Source: an uncultured Persicitalea sp.
GTDB lineage: Bacteria; Bacteroidota; Bacteroidia; Cytophagales; Spirosomataceae
Direction of reading: 5' to 3'
Length of the DNA: 9,050 bases
Assembly: GCA_950075905.1 (NCBI GenBank)
Contig: CATMVR010000150.1
Span: 1-9,050 of the forward strand
Shown: one piece after another, positions 1-5,401 of the stretch
How positions within the stretch are numbered: position 1 is the first letter of the stretch
How the letters are laid out: every line of letters begins with the position of its first letter
Position numbers and translations under genes: made by a program
The notes under the pieces: generated by a model
What the model was told of the DNA's origin: nothing
The model's input: only the letters and a program-made list of their open reading frames with translations
Databases searched by the model: none

Positions 1-33
1 TGAATGAGTGAAGGAGGGCTTGTGCCGACGGGG

Positions 34-948
34 CTAGGTTTCTGGTACCTCGTTGACGGCCCGCATGAAAATATCACTCATAGTTGGGATATTTTCGCCA
101 AATGACCGGATCTCTACCTGCGGAATCAGCTCCTGCAACAGGTGGTTGGCTGTGCTGCCCTCGGGCAGGCGTATTTCTGTACGTTGCACGCCAGCTGGTA
201 ACGCCCGAGTTTCGCGCACATCGTACCGCTCGGCCAGTCCGTTGAGCGAGCCGGTGTACTCCACAAAAAACGTGTTGGTCTTGAACTTGTCTTTTATGGC
301 CTGCTTGGGGCCATCGAGTACTTTTTTTGACTTGTGGATCAGCGCGATGTAGTCACAAAGCTCCTCTACGGTTTCCATGCGGTGGGTCGAGAAGATGATA
401 GTACTTCCTTTCTGGCGTAGTTCCAGAATCTCGTCCCGGATCAGGTTGGCGTTGATAGGGTCAAAGCCCGAGAAGGGTTCGTCGAGGATGATCAGGTCGG
501 GCTGGTGGAGTACCGTAGACACAAACTGTACCTTTTGCTGCATCCCCTTAGAGAGGTCGGCCACGTTCTTGTCCCACCAGGTTTTGATATCAAACTTGGT
601 AAACCAGATTTTTAGCTTATCCATGGCCTCGCTTTTCGAGAGCCCTTTTAGCCGGGCCAGGTATAGCAGCTGGTCGCCTACCTTCATTTTTTTGTAAAGG
701 CCACGCTCTTCGGGCAGGTAACCGATGCGCCGGATGTGGTTTTCGTTGAGGGGTGTCCCATCGAAGAGGATTTCGCCGCCATCGGGACCGGTAATCTGGT
801 TAATGATCCGGATCAGGGAAGTTTTTCCGGCCCCATTGGGGCCCAGCAAACCAAAAATACTGCCTTTGGGAATATCAATACTCACATCGTCGAGGGCCCG
901 GTGTTCGGCGTAGTCTTTTACAATGTGGCGGGTTTCTAATATATTCAT
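34..948 (-). CDS. ABC transporter ATP-binding protein, NatA/YhaQ type
   Basis: This is the cytoplasmic ATPase subunit of an ABC-2 type exporter; it would power a separate membrane permease. The 304-residue protein starts at ATG 948 and ends in TAG. It shows Walker A (GPNGAGKT, residues 36-43), the ABC signature (LSKGM, 132-136), Walker B with its catalytic glutamate (LIILDEP, 152-158), a D-loop (SGFDP) and the switch histidine (H189). At the Q-loop position it reads YLPEERGLY, with Glu in place of the usual Gln. As I recall, this is normal for the YhaQ/NatA branch with a C-terminal DUF4162-like domain, which would be residues 220-304 here. No membrane helices are present. Only 33 bases remain to the window edge, and the partner permease probably begins just outside on the same strand. 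YhaQ/NatA relatives are linked to sodium or drug efflux, but the substrate cannot be read from this sequence. Family call is secure. Confidence 0.95.
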   Translation of the reverse strand: MNILETRHIVKDYAEHRALDDVSIDIPKGSIFGLLGPNGAGKTSLIRIINQITGPDGGEILFDGTPLNENHIRRIGYLPEERGLYKKMKVGDQLLYLARLKGLSKSEAMDKLKIWFTKFDIKTWWDKNVADLSKGMQQKVQFVSTVLHQPDLIILDEPFSGFDPINANLIRDEILELRQKGSTIIFSTHRMETVEELCDYIALIHKSKKVLDGPKQAIKDKFKTNTFFVEYTGSLNGLAERYDVRETRALPAGVQRTEIRLPEGSTANHLLQELIPQVEIRSFGENIPTMSDIFMRAVNEVPET

Positions 949-1043
949 TCGGTTACGGTTAGTTAGGTTATACTATGGGAAGCCGGCAGATTGGAAGTTC
1001 CTTTTGGAATGGCTTAAAATTGCGAAAGTTTTCTACCCCAAAC

Positions 1044-1074
1044 AACGTCAATTCGGATGAATAACGTCCGGATG
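1044..1074. repeat. Imperfect direct repeat AACGTC(n4)CGGATG
   Basis: AACGTC-AATT-CGGATG (1044-1059) is followed three bases later by AACGTC-CGGATG (1063-1074). The two copies differ only by a 4-bp insertion between the same two hexamers. They lie about 95-125 bp upstream of the ABC ATPase start, where a promoter or operator would be expected. A function is not shown; this is a sequence observation only. Confidence 0.5.
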
Positions 1075-1091
1075 GGATAAATGGTCAATAA

Positions 1092-1120
1092 TAAAAAACG
1101 AGCGGGAAGATACCGCTCGT
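1092..1120 (-). terminator. Rho-independent terminator of the small membrane protein gene
   Basis: On the minus strand a perfect 8-bp stem, ACGAGCGG / CCGCTCGT (plus-strand arms 1098-1105 and 1113-1120), encloses a 7-base loop. It runs straight into a T tract (the A-rich plus-strand bases 1093-1098). It lies about 27 bp past the TGA of the membrane protein gene at 1147. The T tract follows the stem only in the minus direction, so termination should be one-directional. Confidence 0.9.
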
Positions 1121-1146
1121 CGCCAAAAAAAAACTTTTGTGTACAC

Positions 1147-1584
1147 TCAGGTATAGCGGGGACGTATCTGAAACAGCACCCAGCCGCCGATTAAAAATGT
1201 AATGATAAGCCCAAAAAGGCTAAATGTGAGGACATTGACGGCCAGATTGACCAGAAAAGCGTAGTAGAGCATGTTCCAGCCCCTCATGCTTTTGTTGCGC
1301 AGAGGCTGAAAGGCCAGCAGATACATTACCGCCGCAATACCCAGGCCGATTATACTTACCCACATCTGCCAGGTAGAGCCATAGCTGGCAATGCCAATAC
1401 TAAGCACCGAGACAAAGGAACCTACGCCAACCAGCGTCAGAAAACCAAGAATACCGAAAATAGCACCAATCAGAGCCCCCCAGGGAGCAAGCATGACCAA
1501 AAAGTCAGTAAGGCCTTCGGGGAAAGGCGGAAATTTGGCAAAGACATTGCCTACTTCTTTTTCAAGGGGAAGTTGTTGTTCCAT
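1147..1584 (-). CDS. Small integral membrane protein of unknown function (about four TM helices)
   Basis: The 145-residue protein starts at ATG 1584 and ends in TGA. I do not recognise it as a named family. A short polar N-terminus (residues 1-25, with several Glu/Lys and a proline-rich FPPFPEG stretch) precedes hydrophobic segments at roughly 28-52, 55-68, 74-93 and 105-140. The last is long enough for two helices. There is no cleavable signal peptide, and the protein ends in a basic tail (QIRPRYT), suggesting a cytoplasmic C-terminus by the positive-inside rule. The start is supported by an A-rich leader, usual in this phylum, and by the absence of a longer plausible N-terminus. The gene is monocistronic, with its own terminator downstream and a divergent spacer upstream. 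Membrane location is well supported; function is unknown. Similar small multi-helix proteins ending in a FQxR-type tail are, I believe, common in Bacteroidota. Confidence 0.85.
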   Translation of the reverse strand: MEQQLPLEKEVGNVFAKFPPFPEGLTDFLVMLAPWGALIGAIFGILGFLTLVGVGSFVSVLSIGIASYGSTWQMWVSIIGLGIAAVMYLLAFQPLRNKSMRGWNMLYYAFLVNLAVNVLTFSLFGLIITFLIGGWVLFQIRPRYT

Positions 1585-1619
1585 AGATGTTTTATTTTAG
1601 GTTTAGGAGAAAGGAAATT

Positions 1620-1649
1620 TTTTCTGAAATCTAAGCTAATTTCAGAAAA
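1620..1649. repeat. Perfect 11-bp inverted repeat in the divergent spacer
   Basis: TTTTCTGAAAT (1620-1630) and ATTTCAGAAAA (1639-1649) are exact reverse complements around an 8-base centre. The element lies 36 bp upstream of the small membrane protein's start codon. It overlaps the candidate minus-strand -7 box (1626-1633), which would suit a repressor operator. As RNA it could form a hairpin. It is not followed by a good T run on the plus strand, so a plus-strand terminator is unlikely. Confidence 0.75.
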
Positions 1650-1657
1650 GAAGCAAT
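1626..1657 (-). promoter_or_regulatory. Candidate Bacteroidota-type promoter for the small membrane protein
   Basis: Read on the minus strand, TAGATTTC (plus 1626-1633) matches five of the six fixed bases of the -7 consensus TAnnTTTG. ATTG (plus 1654-1657) matches three of four bases of the -33 TTTG, with a 20-bp spacer. The leader would be about 35-40 bases. Both matches are partial and the region is AT-rich, so a chance match is possible. Confidence 0.25.
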
Positions 1658-1729
1658 AGGTATCTGATAGTCAGCTACTATGCTGCTGATTTGACTGAGC
1701 AATCGGTCGAAGTTCGCCAGACGGAAAGG

Positions 1730-1760
1730 TCTGTACTCTCCAATTTTTTTGCTATGTTTA
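1730..1760 (+). promoter_or_regulatory. Candidate Bacteroidota-type promoter for the glutamate/aspartate symporter
   Basis: TCTG (1730-1733), a spacer of exactly 19 bp, and TATGTTTA (1753-1760) match the consensus TTTG-N19-TAnnTTTG at three of four and five of six fixed positions. Transcription would start near 1765 and give a leader of about 50 bases before ATG 1815. This arrangement argues against the upstream in-frame TTG at 1749 being the start. Confidence 0.4.
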
Positions 1761-1814
1761 GAAATCTGTTCATTTCGTAGCATCTTCGAATCAACCTATT
1801 TTTCCCTGATCTTT

Positions 1815-3125
1815 ATGAAAAAACTCGCACTGCACTGGCAAATCCTGATTGGAATGCTGGCCGGCATAGTGGCTGGTTATGTACTTTCGGAATTCTCGTG
1901 GGGAAGAGACTTTGTGGTAGACTGGATCAAACCCTGGGGTACCATTTTTATCAACCTGCTCAAACTGATCGCCATTCCTCTCATTGTGGCTTCGCTGATT
2001 AAGGGCGTGTCTGATCTGGACGATATCCGGCAGCTATCACGGCTAGGTACCCGCACGCTGGGGCTGTATATCGTGAGTACGATGCTGGCTGTGATGCTGG
2101 GGTTGGTGATCGTCAATGTGGCCAATCCGGGTGGATTTATCGAAGAGTCTACCCGTACGGACCTCATGGCGAGCTTCGGCGCCAACGCCGAGCAGAATGT
2201 GACTAAGGCGGGGGAGTCCCGGGACCGGGGCCCGTTGAGTGCATTGGTAGATGTGGTGCCCGAGAATGTGATCGGGGCGGCAAGCTCCAATGGCAACATG
2301 CTGCAGGTGATTTTTTTCGTTGTCTTTTTCGGAATAGGCCTGATCCTCATTCCGCAGGAAAAGTCCGATCCGGTAAAGCGTTTCTTTGATGGGGTAAACG
2401 AGGTAGTACTCAAAATGATCGACCTCATCATGCTGGCGGCACCCTATGGTGTGTTTGCATTGCTGGCAGCACTGGTGGTGGAGTCGCCTTCGGCTGATGT
2501 TTTCAAAGCCCTGGGTGCGTACGCACTGACGGTGGTAGTCGGTTTGTCTATCCTGATCTTTATATTTTATCCTACCATTGTCCGGATTTTTACCGGAATC
2601 TCCTACGGTGATTTTTTCCGGGGCATTTCCCCGGCCCAGCTCCTGGCGTTTTCTACCAGTTCCAGCGCGGCTACTCTGCCCGTGACCATGGAGCGGGTAG
2701 AAGAGCATCTGGGTGTGGAGCGCGAGGTGACCTCGTTTGTGTGCCCCGTGGGGGCTACCATCAACATGGACGGCACCAGCCTCTACCAGGCGGTAGCCGC
2801 AGTTTTTATTTCTCAGGCCTTCGGCGACGACGTCACCATCGGCGAGCAGCTCACTATCGTTCTCACGGCCACATTGGCCTCCATTGGCTCGGCGGCGGTG
2901 CCGGGGGCTGGTATCCTGATGCTGGTGATCGTGCTGGAATCCATCGGGGTCAACCCCGCGGGCATTGCCCTTATTTTCGCCATCGACCGTCCGCTCGACA
3001 TGCTCCGCACGGTGGTGAATGTAACAAGTGACGCCACCGTGACGCTCCTCGTGGGGAAAAGCCTGGGTAAATTGAAAACTCCGAAAGCGAAAGAGTGGGA
3101 CGACCACTTGGAAGAAAAGGTGTAG
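1815..3125 (+). CDS. Glutamate/aspartate:cation symporter (DAACS family)
   Basis: This inner-membrane secondary transporter takes up acidic amino acids with Na+ or H+. From ATG 1815 it has 436 residues, the normal family length. The open frame extends to TTG 1749, but those 22 codons lie upstream of or on the likely promoter and do not look like a transporter N-terminus. Family landmarks are the serine-rich hairpin HP1 (FSTSSSAATLP, 279-289), the sodium-site motif NMDGT (317-321), HP2 (SIGSAAVPGAG, 357-366), and the last core helix with DMLRT (395-399) followed by N402 and D406. By comparison with the archaeal homologue GltPh, from memory, D395 and R398 correspond to the residues contacting the substrate amino group and side-chain carboxylate. 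The retained Arg favours glutamate/aspartate over neutral amino acids. It does not resemble DctA in this helix. The coupling ion is not certain. It stands alone, divergent from the small membrane protein and upstream of, but separate from, the starch locus. Confidence 0.95.
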   Translation: MKKLALHWQILIGMLAGIVAGYVLSEFSWGRDFVVDWIKPWGTIFINLLKLIAIPLIVASLIKGVSDLDDIRQLSRLGTRTLGLYIVSTMLAVMLGLVIVNVANPGGFIEESTRTDLMASFGANAEQNVTKAGESRDRGPLSALVDVVPENVIGAASSNGNMLQVIFFVVFFGIGLILIPQEKSDPVKRFFDGVNEVVLKMIDLIMLAAPYGVFALLAALVVESPSADVFKALGAYALTVVVGLSILIFIFYPTIVRIFTGISYGDFFRGISPAQLLAFSTSSSAATLPVTMERVEEHLGVEREVTSFVCPVGATINMDGTSLYQAVAAVFISQAFGDDVTIGEQLTIVLTATLASIGSAAVPGAGILMLVIVLESIGVNPAGIALIFAIDRPLDMLRTVVNVTSDATVTLLVGKSLGKLKTPKAKEWDDHLEEKV

Positions 3126-3128
3126 ATC

Positions 3129-3142
3129 GGCCCCAATGGGCC
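3129..3142 (+). terminator. Possible weak terminator hairpin after the symporter gene
   Basis: GGCCC (3129-3133), loop CAAT, and GGGCC (3138-3142) form a compact GC-only 5-bp hairpin three bases after the symporter stop codon. The bases that follow are AAAACTTTG rather than a T run, so intrinsic termination would be poor. It may instead protect the 3' end of the mRNA. Confidence 0.35.
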
Positions 3143-3250
3143 AAAACTTTGTGGATATCCAAAATTTTCTTTATTAATTTACCTTAGCACTTTACTTTAT
3201 ACGAGCCGGGTGAAAAGTTCGTTCAATCCTTGGTTGGTCAGAGGTTAATT

Positions 3251-5146
3251 ATGAGAAATTTTTTTTTTCTACTTTTCTACGGTCTGCTGGCGCCCGCCTT
3301 GGCCCAGATCCGGGTAGAGGTGTCGCTGGCGCCTTCTATTGCTGAGCCGGAAACCCGGATATTTTTAGCCAGCAGTTTCAACAACTGGGTACCCGGCGAC
3401 CCAAAGTATGAGCTGACGCGCCAGCCGGATGGCACCTACTTCATCGTCATTGCCGATACCCTCCGCTACTTCGAGTATAAGTTTACCCAGGGCTACTGGA
3501 CCTACGTGGAAGGGAGCGCCGTAGGAGGCTCGCGCCCCAACCGCATCTACAATCGGAGCGCCGACGCTACCCCCAACCAGATCACCGCCCTCATTGAAGG
3601 CTGGGAGCGAAAGCCTACCTACCGCTTTATTGTCAAAGATATACCCGAAAATACCCCCCAGGACGCGACGCTCTACATCACGGGGAACTTCAACAACTGG
3701 ACTACCAACGATGAGAACTACCGCTTGCAGAAGCAGGTAGACGGCACCTACCAGATTCCGATCATGACCGATCTGGAGCGGCTCGAATTCAAGTTTACCC
3801 GGGGTACCTGGGAGAGCGTGGAGGGGCAGGCCAGCGGCAAAGCCCGCCCCAACCGCGTGCTGCTGCGCAAAAGCGATCTGGATAAACTCGATGCCATTGA
3901 GCTGGAAATAGAAAGCTGGGAGGATCTGTCGGGCACCTTCAATTATTACTCCATTTACGACCTGCTGCTGCTGTTTTCGGCTTTTCAGTCTATTCTTTTG
4001 ATCATTGCCATCTCTTCCCTGCAGGATTACAACCGCCGGGCCAACCGCTGGCTCATCATTGCGCTGGGGTTTACGGGCCTGATGGTGTTCGTGAGGGTGG
4101 TTTCTGATTACAGCGCCGTGGCCCAGCAGTACACCAAGCTGCTTTTTCTGCCCGACTTCGTGCTGCTGCTCTACGCCCCGCTGTTTTATTTCTACATCCG
4201 GAAGCTACTTTTTAAGGGGTCCAAGCTACCGCCGCGGTGGTGGATTCACTTTCTGCCCGCTATCGGTCAGTTTTTTCTCTACCTGCCCTTTTTTTTAATG
4301 GATTCCAAGGCCTTGCAGCACAAGATTGTCAACCGGGAAGCGGACCTTGTAACAATATGGCTGGTGGTAGGTACCCTGGCCTGGTTTTACAACCTGTACT
4401 ACTGGTTTATCTGTCGGCGGTCCATTCGCCGCTACCAGAGAGAGTTTGCCACCCACGCCTCCTACGAGCAGAATATTCAGTACCTGTCTACGGTAGTGGT
4501 TATTCAGGGAGTGTGCCTGAGCTTGTGGGCATTTACCGGCATATTGCTGGGTTCGTCTTATGTTTTTGAGCTGCAGGTGGCTGGCCTGGTCGCAAAAAGC
4601 GTCGATACCATTTGGCTGGCTTTTTCGAGTATTCCGTATTTTCTGGGCTACTTTGCCATTCATCAGCCTGAGGTTTTCAAACTACCCACCGAAGAAGCGG
4701 CGTTTTTTTCCAATGTGCCTGCTGTGGCGGAGCCAGACAAGCAGACCGCTTTAAAGGAAGACCACGACCCCGATCGAGCGGAGCATGCGGAGGAGAATCT
4801 TCTTCCCTTCAAGGAAAAAATAGACGCCTACATGCAAAAACACAAACCCTACACCAACGCCGGGCTGACGCTGAACGAACTGGCCGGAAAACTCAAAATG
4901 TCGCCGCACCTGCTGTCGAAAGTGATCAACGACGTCTACGAAAAAAACTTTTTTGACTTCATCAATAGCTACCGTATCGAGGAATTCAAGCTCAAATTTG
5001 AAGACCCGCGCAACAAGCAGTTTACCATGCTGGCGCTGGCTTTTGAGGTAGGCTTCAATTCCAAAACGGCCTTCAACCGCGCCTTCAAGAAAATGACCAA
5101 CCAGTCGCCCCGCGAATACTTTTTTGAGTCCCGCTTGGAGGACTAA
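3251..5146 (+). CDS. Membrane-spanning AraC-family regulator with two periplasmic starch-binding-like domains
   Basis: This is a predicted one-protein sensor and transcription regulator, 631 residues from ATG 3251 (an in-frame TTG at 3230 would only add seven residues before the signal peptide). Residues 1-18 are a signal peptide (cleavage near ALA|Q). Residues 35-118 and 139-222 are two tandem modules resembling CBM20/CBM48 or AMPK-type glycogen-binding domains. Each carries FNNW, then DGTY, then a (Y/F)KFTxGxW-xxVEG core and RPNR. Seven hydrophobic helices follow at about 235-256, 266-285, 297-317, 331-350, 367-388, 410-433 and 448-470. A charged linker leads to an AraC DNA-binding domain (about 520-625, with two helix-turn-helix units). 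An outside N-terminus plus seven helices puts the HTH domain in the cytoplasm, as required. The adjacent starch-type susCD operon is the likely target. Sensing of alpha-glucan is inferred from the domains and the neighbours. A promoter match upstream (TTTA 3170, TACTTTAT 3193) is too weak to list. Confidence 0.88.
   Translation: MRNFFFLLFYGLLAPALAQIRVEVSLAPSIAEPETRIFLASSFNNWVPGDPKYELTRQPDGTYFIVIADTLRYFEYKFTQGYWTYVEGSAVGGSRPNRIYNRSADATPNQITALIEGWERKPTYRFIVKDIPENTPQDATLYITGNFNNWTTNDENYRLQKQVDGTYQIPIMTDLERLEFKFTRGTWESVEGQASGKARPNRVLLRKSDLDKLDAIELEIESWEDLSGTFNYYSIYDLLLLFSAFQSILLIIAISSLQDYNRRANRWLIIALGFTGLMVFVRVVSDYSAVAQQYTKLLFLPDFVLLLYAPLFYFYIRKLLFKGSKLPPRWWIHFLPAIGQFFLYLPFFLMDSKALQHKIVNREADLVTIWLVVGTLAWFYNLYYWFICRRSIRRYQREFATHASYEQNIQYLSTVVVIQGVCLSLWAFTGILLGSSYVFELQVAGLVAKSVDTIWLAFSSIPYFLGYFAIHQPEVFKLPTEEAAFFSNVPAVAEPDKQTALKEDHDPDRAEHAEENLLPFKEKIDAYMQKHKPYTNAGLTLNELAGKLKMSPHLLSKVINDVYEKNFFDFINSYRIEEFKLKFEDPRNKQFTMLALAFEVGFNSKTAFNRAFKKMTNQSPREYFFESRLED
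3259..3268 (+). repeat. T10 homopolymer at codons 3-6 of the regulator
   Basis: Ten consecutive T bases, from the last base of an Asn codon through three Phe codons, lie at the start of the signal peptide. Such a run can slip during replication or transcription, and a length change would destroy the reading frame for the whole 631-residue regulator. It is also a likely place for a sequencing error. Confidence 0.7.
3353..3916 (+). repeat. Internal duplication encoding two starch-binding-like modules
   Basis: Residues 35-118 and 139-222 of the regulator align almost without gaps at an offset of 104 residues. By eye, roughly 40 percent of positions are identical, including FNNW, DGTY, KFT, VEG and RPNR. 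This indicates a tandem domain duplication that has since diverged. The repeat is clear at protein level, and the DNA copies are too diverged for easy recombination. Confidence 0.85.
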
Positions 5147-5176
5147 ACACATACTTTTTTGGCTTTTTTCTTCACC

Positions 5177-5210
5177 AAATAGGTGCCATTTTATAAAGTG
5201 GTGCCTATTT
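5177..5210 (+). terminator. Hairpin terminator after the AraC-type regulator gene
   Basis: AAATAGGTGCCA (5177-5188) pairs with TGGTGCCTATTT (5199-5210) over 12 bp, counting two G-U wobbles in RNA. The ten-base centre can pair further. The stem is followed by an AT-rich stretch (ATATTTT). It sits about 30 bp after the regulator's TAA and suggests that susC is transcribed separately from the regulator. The AT-rich ends would also allow some function in the reverse direction. Confidence 0.7.
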
Positions 5211-5299
5211 ATATTTTGTAGTAGACTGATATATAATTTGTTATGAATAATTGGTCACTTGGAATGAGCAAAGAGCGCTTATTGGCAAAGTGGCACGAC

Positions 5300-5322
5300 T
5301 GGTACTAGGTAAAGATGGTACT
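5300..5322. repeat. Direct repeat TGGTACT, 16-bp period, upstream of susC
   Basis: Identical heptamers TGGTACT occur at 5300-5306 and 5316-5322, roughly 80-100 bp upstream of the susC start codon. A related TGGTCACT lies at 5252-5259. AraC-family proteins often bind direct repeats, though their usual half-site period is nearer 21 bp. The second copy overlaps TACTTTTG (5319-5326), an exact match to the -7 consensus but without a matching -33 box. Confidence 0.45.
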
Positions 5323-5335
5323 TTTGTAAGAATAT

Positions 5336-5367
5336 TTTGAATGAGGATTTACTTCCACTTTGAATCA
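5336..5367. repeat. Direct repeat TTTGAAT(G/C)A, 23-bp period, at the susC promoter
   Basis: TTTGAATGA (5336-5344) and TTTGAATCA (5359-5367) match at eight of nine bases with a 23-bp period, about two helical turns. The second copy begins with the candidate -33 TTTG. This geometry resembles AraC-type activator sites that abut the -35 region. An inverted GAATGA/TCATTC pair (5339-5344, 5365-5370) is embedded in the same element. Confidence 0.45.
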
Positions 5368-5389
5368 TTCTTAACCTAACCTAATTTTT
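5359..5389 (+). promoter_or_regulatory. Candidate susC promoter (TTTG-N19-TAATTTTT)
   Basis: An exact -33 TTTG (5359-5362), a 19-bp spacer and TAATTTTT (5382-5389), with five of six fixed -7 bases, form the best promoter match in the spacer. The weakness is position: transcription would start only about 5-10 bases before ATG 5402, giving an almost leaderless mRNA. The alternative is a start further upstream near TACTTTTG (5319-5326). Confidence 0.35.
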
Positions 5390-5401
5390 TCCAAAACGAT
5401 T

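Larger units (their letters stand above)
949..1146. other. Intergenic spacer upstream of the ABC ATPase gene
   Basis: This 198-bp gap lies between two minus-strand genes. It holds the intrinsic terminator of the small membrane protein gene (1092-1120) and, between it and the ATPase start, an imperfect direct repeat (1044-1074). A terminator between the two genes suggests that the ATPase has its own promoter. I could not find a good TTTG-N19-TAnnTTTG match for one on the minus strand. No small ORF here looks convincing. Confidence 0.6.
1585..1814. other. Divergent intergenic region between the small membrane protein and the symporter
   Basis: This 230-bp AT-rich spacer must contain the promoters of both divergent genes. 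Candidate elements are listed separately: a minus-strand promoter with a perfect palindrome over it (1620-1657) and a plus-strand promoter (1730-1760). An in-frame TTG at 1749 could extend the symporter by 22 residues, but it falls upstream of the expected transcription start. No RNA gene or other ORF is supported. Confidence 0.6.
5147..5401. other. Regulatory spacer between the regulator and susC
   Basis: This 255-bp AT-rich region, much lower in GC than its flanks, contains no credible ORF. It starts with a terminator hairpin (5177-5210), then holds a pair of TGGTACT direct repeats (5300-5322). Next comes a pair of TTTGAAT(G/C)A direct repeats (5336-5367), the second of which overlaps a candidate -33 box. 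A promoter-like match (5359-5389) lies just before the susC start codon. It is the expected place for control of susCD by the upstream regulator. Confidence 0.65.

Noticed and set aside
1123..1138. A9 run beside the hairpin as a terminator for plus-strand transcription
   Set aside because: A plus-strand terminator needs T residues after the stem. Only the minus strand has the stem followed by a T tract, and there is no plus-strand gene upstream.
1749..1814. N-terminal extension of the symporter from TTG 1749
   Set aside because: It would start before the likely transcription start, adds a Cys/Ser/Phe-rich stretch not typical of the family, and the ATG at 1815 gives the expected N-terminus and length.
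2043..3107. 354-codon open frame on the minus strand inside the symporter gene
   Set aside because: Its translation is dominated by His, Gln and Arg with no domain pattern, while the plus strand encodes a full DAACS transporter with all family motifs.
3126..3250. Promoter for the AraC-type regulator (TTTA 3170-3173, TACTTTAT 3193-3200)
   Set aside because: Spacing is 19 bp, but only three of four and four of six fixed bases match in a very AT-rich spacer, which is too weak to claim.
4751..5152. 133-codon open frame on the minus strand over the AraC domain
   Set aside because: It is antisense to conserved AraC helix-turn-helix coding sequence. The Val/Phe/Leu-rich translation has no recognisable features.
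5319..5326. TACTTTTG, an exact match to the -7 consensus, as the main susC promoter
   Set aside because: No TTTG-like -33 element lies 18-21 bp upstream (the bases there are CACGAC), so it was noted only as an alternative start inside the repeat region.
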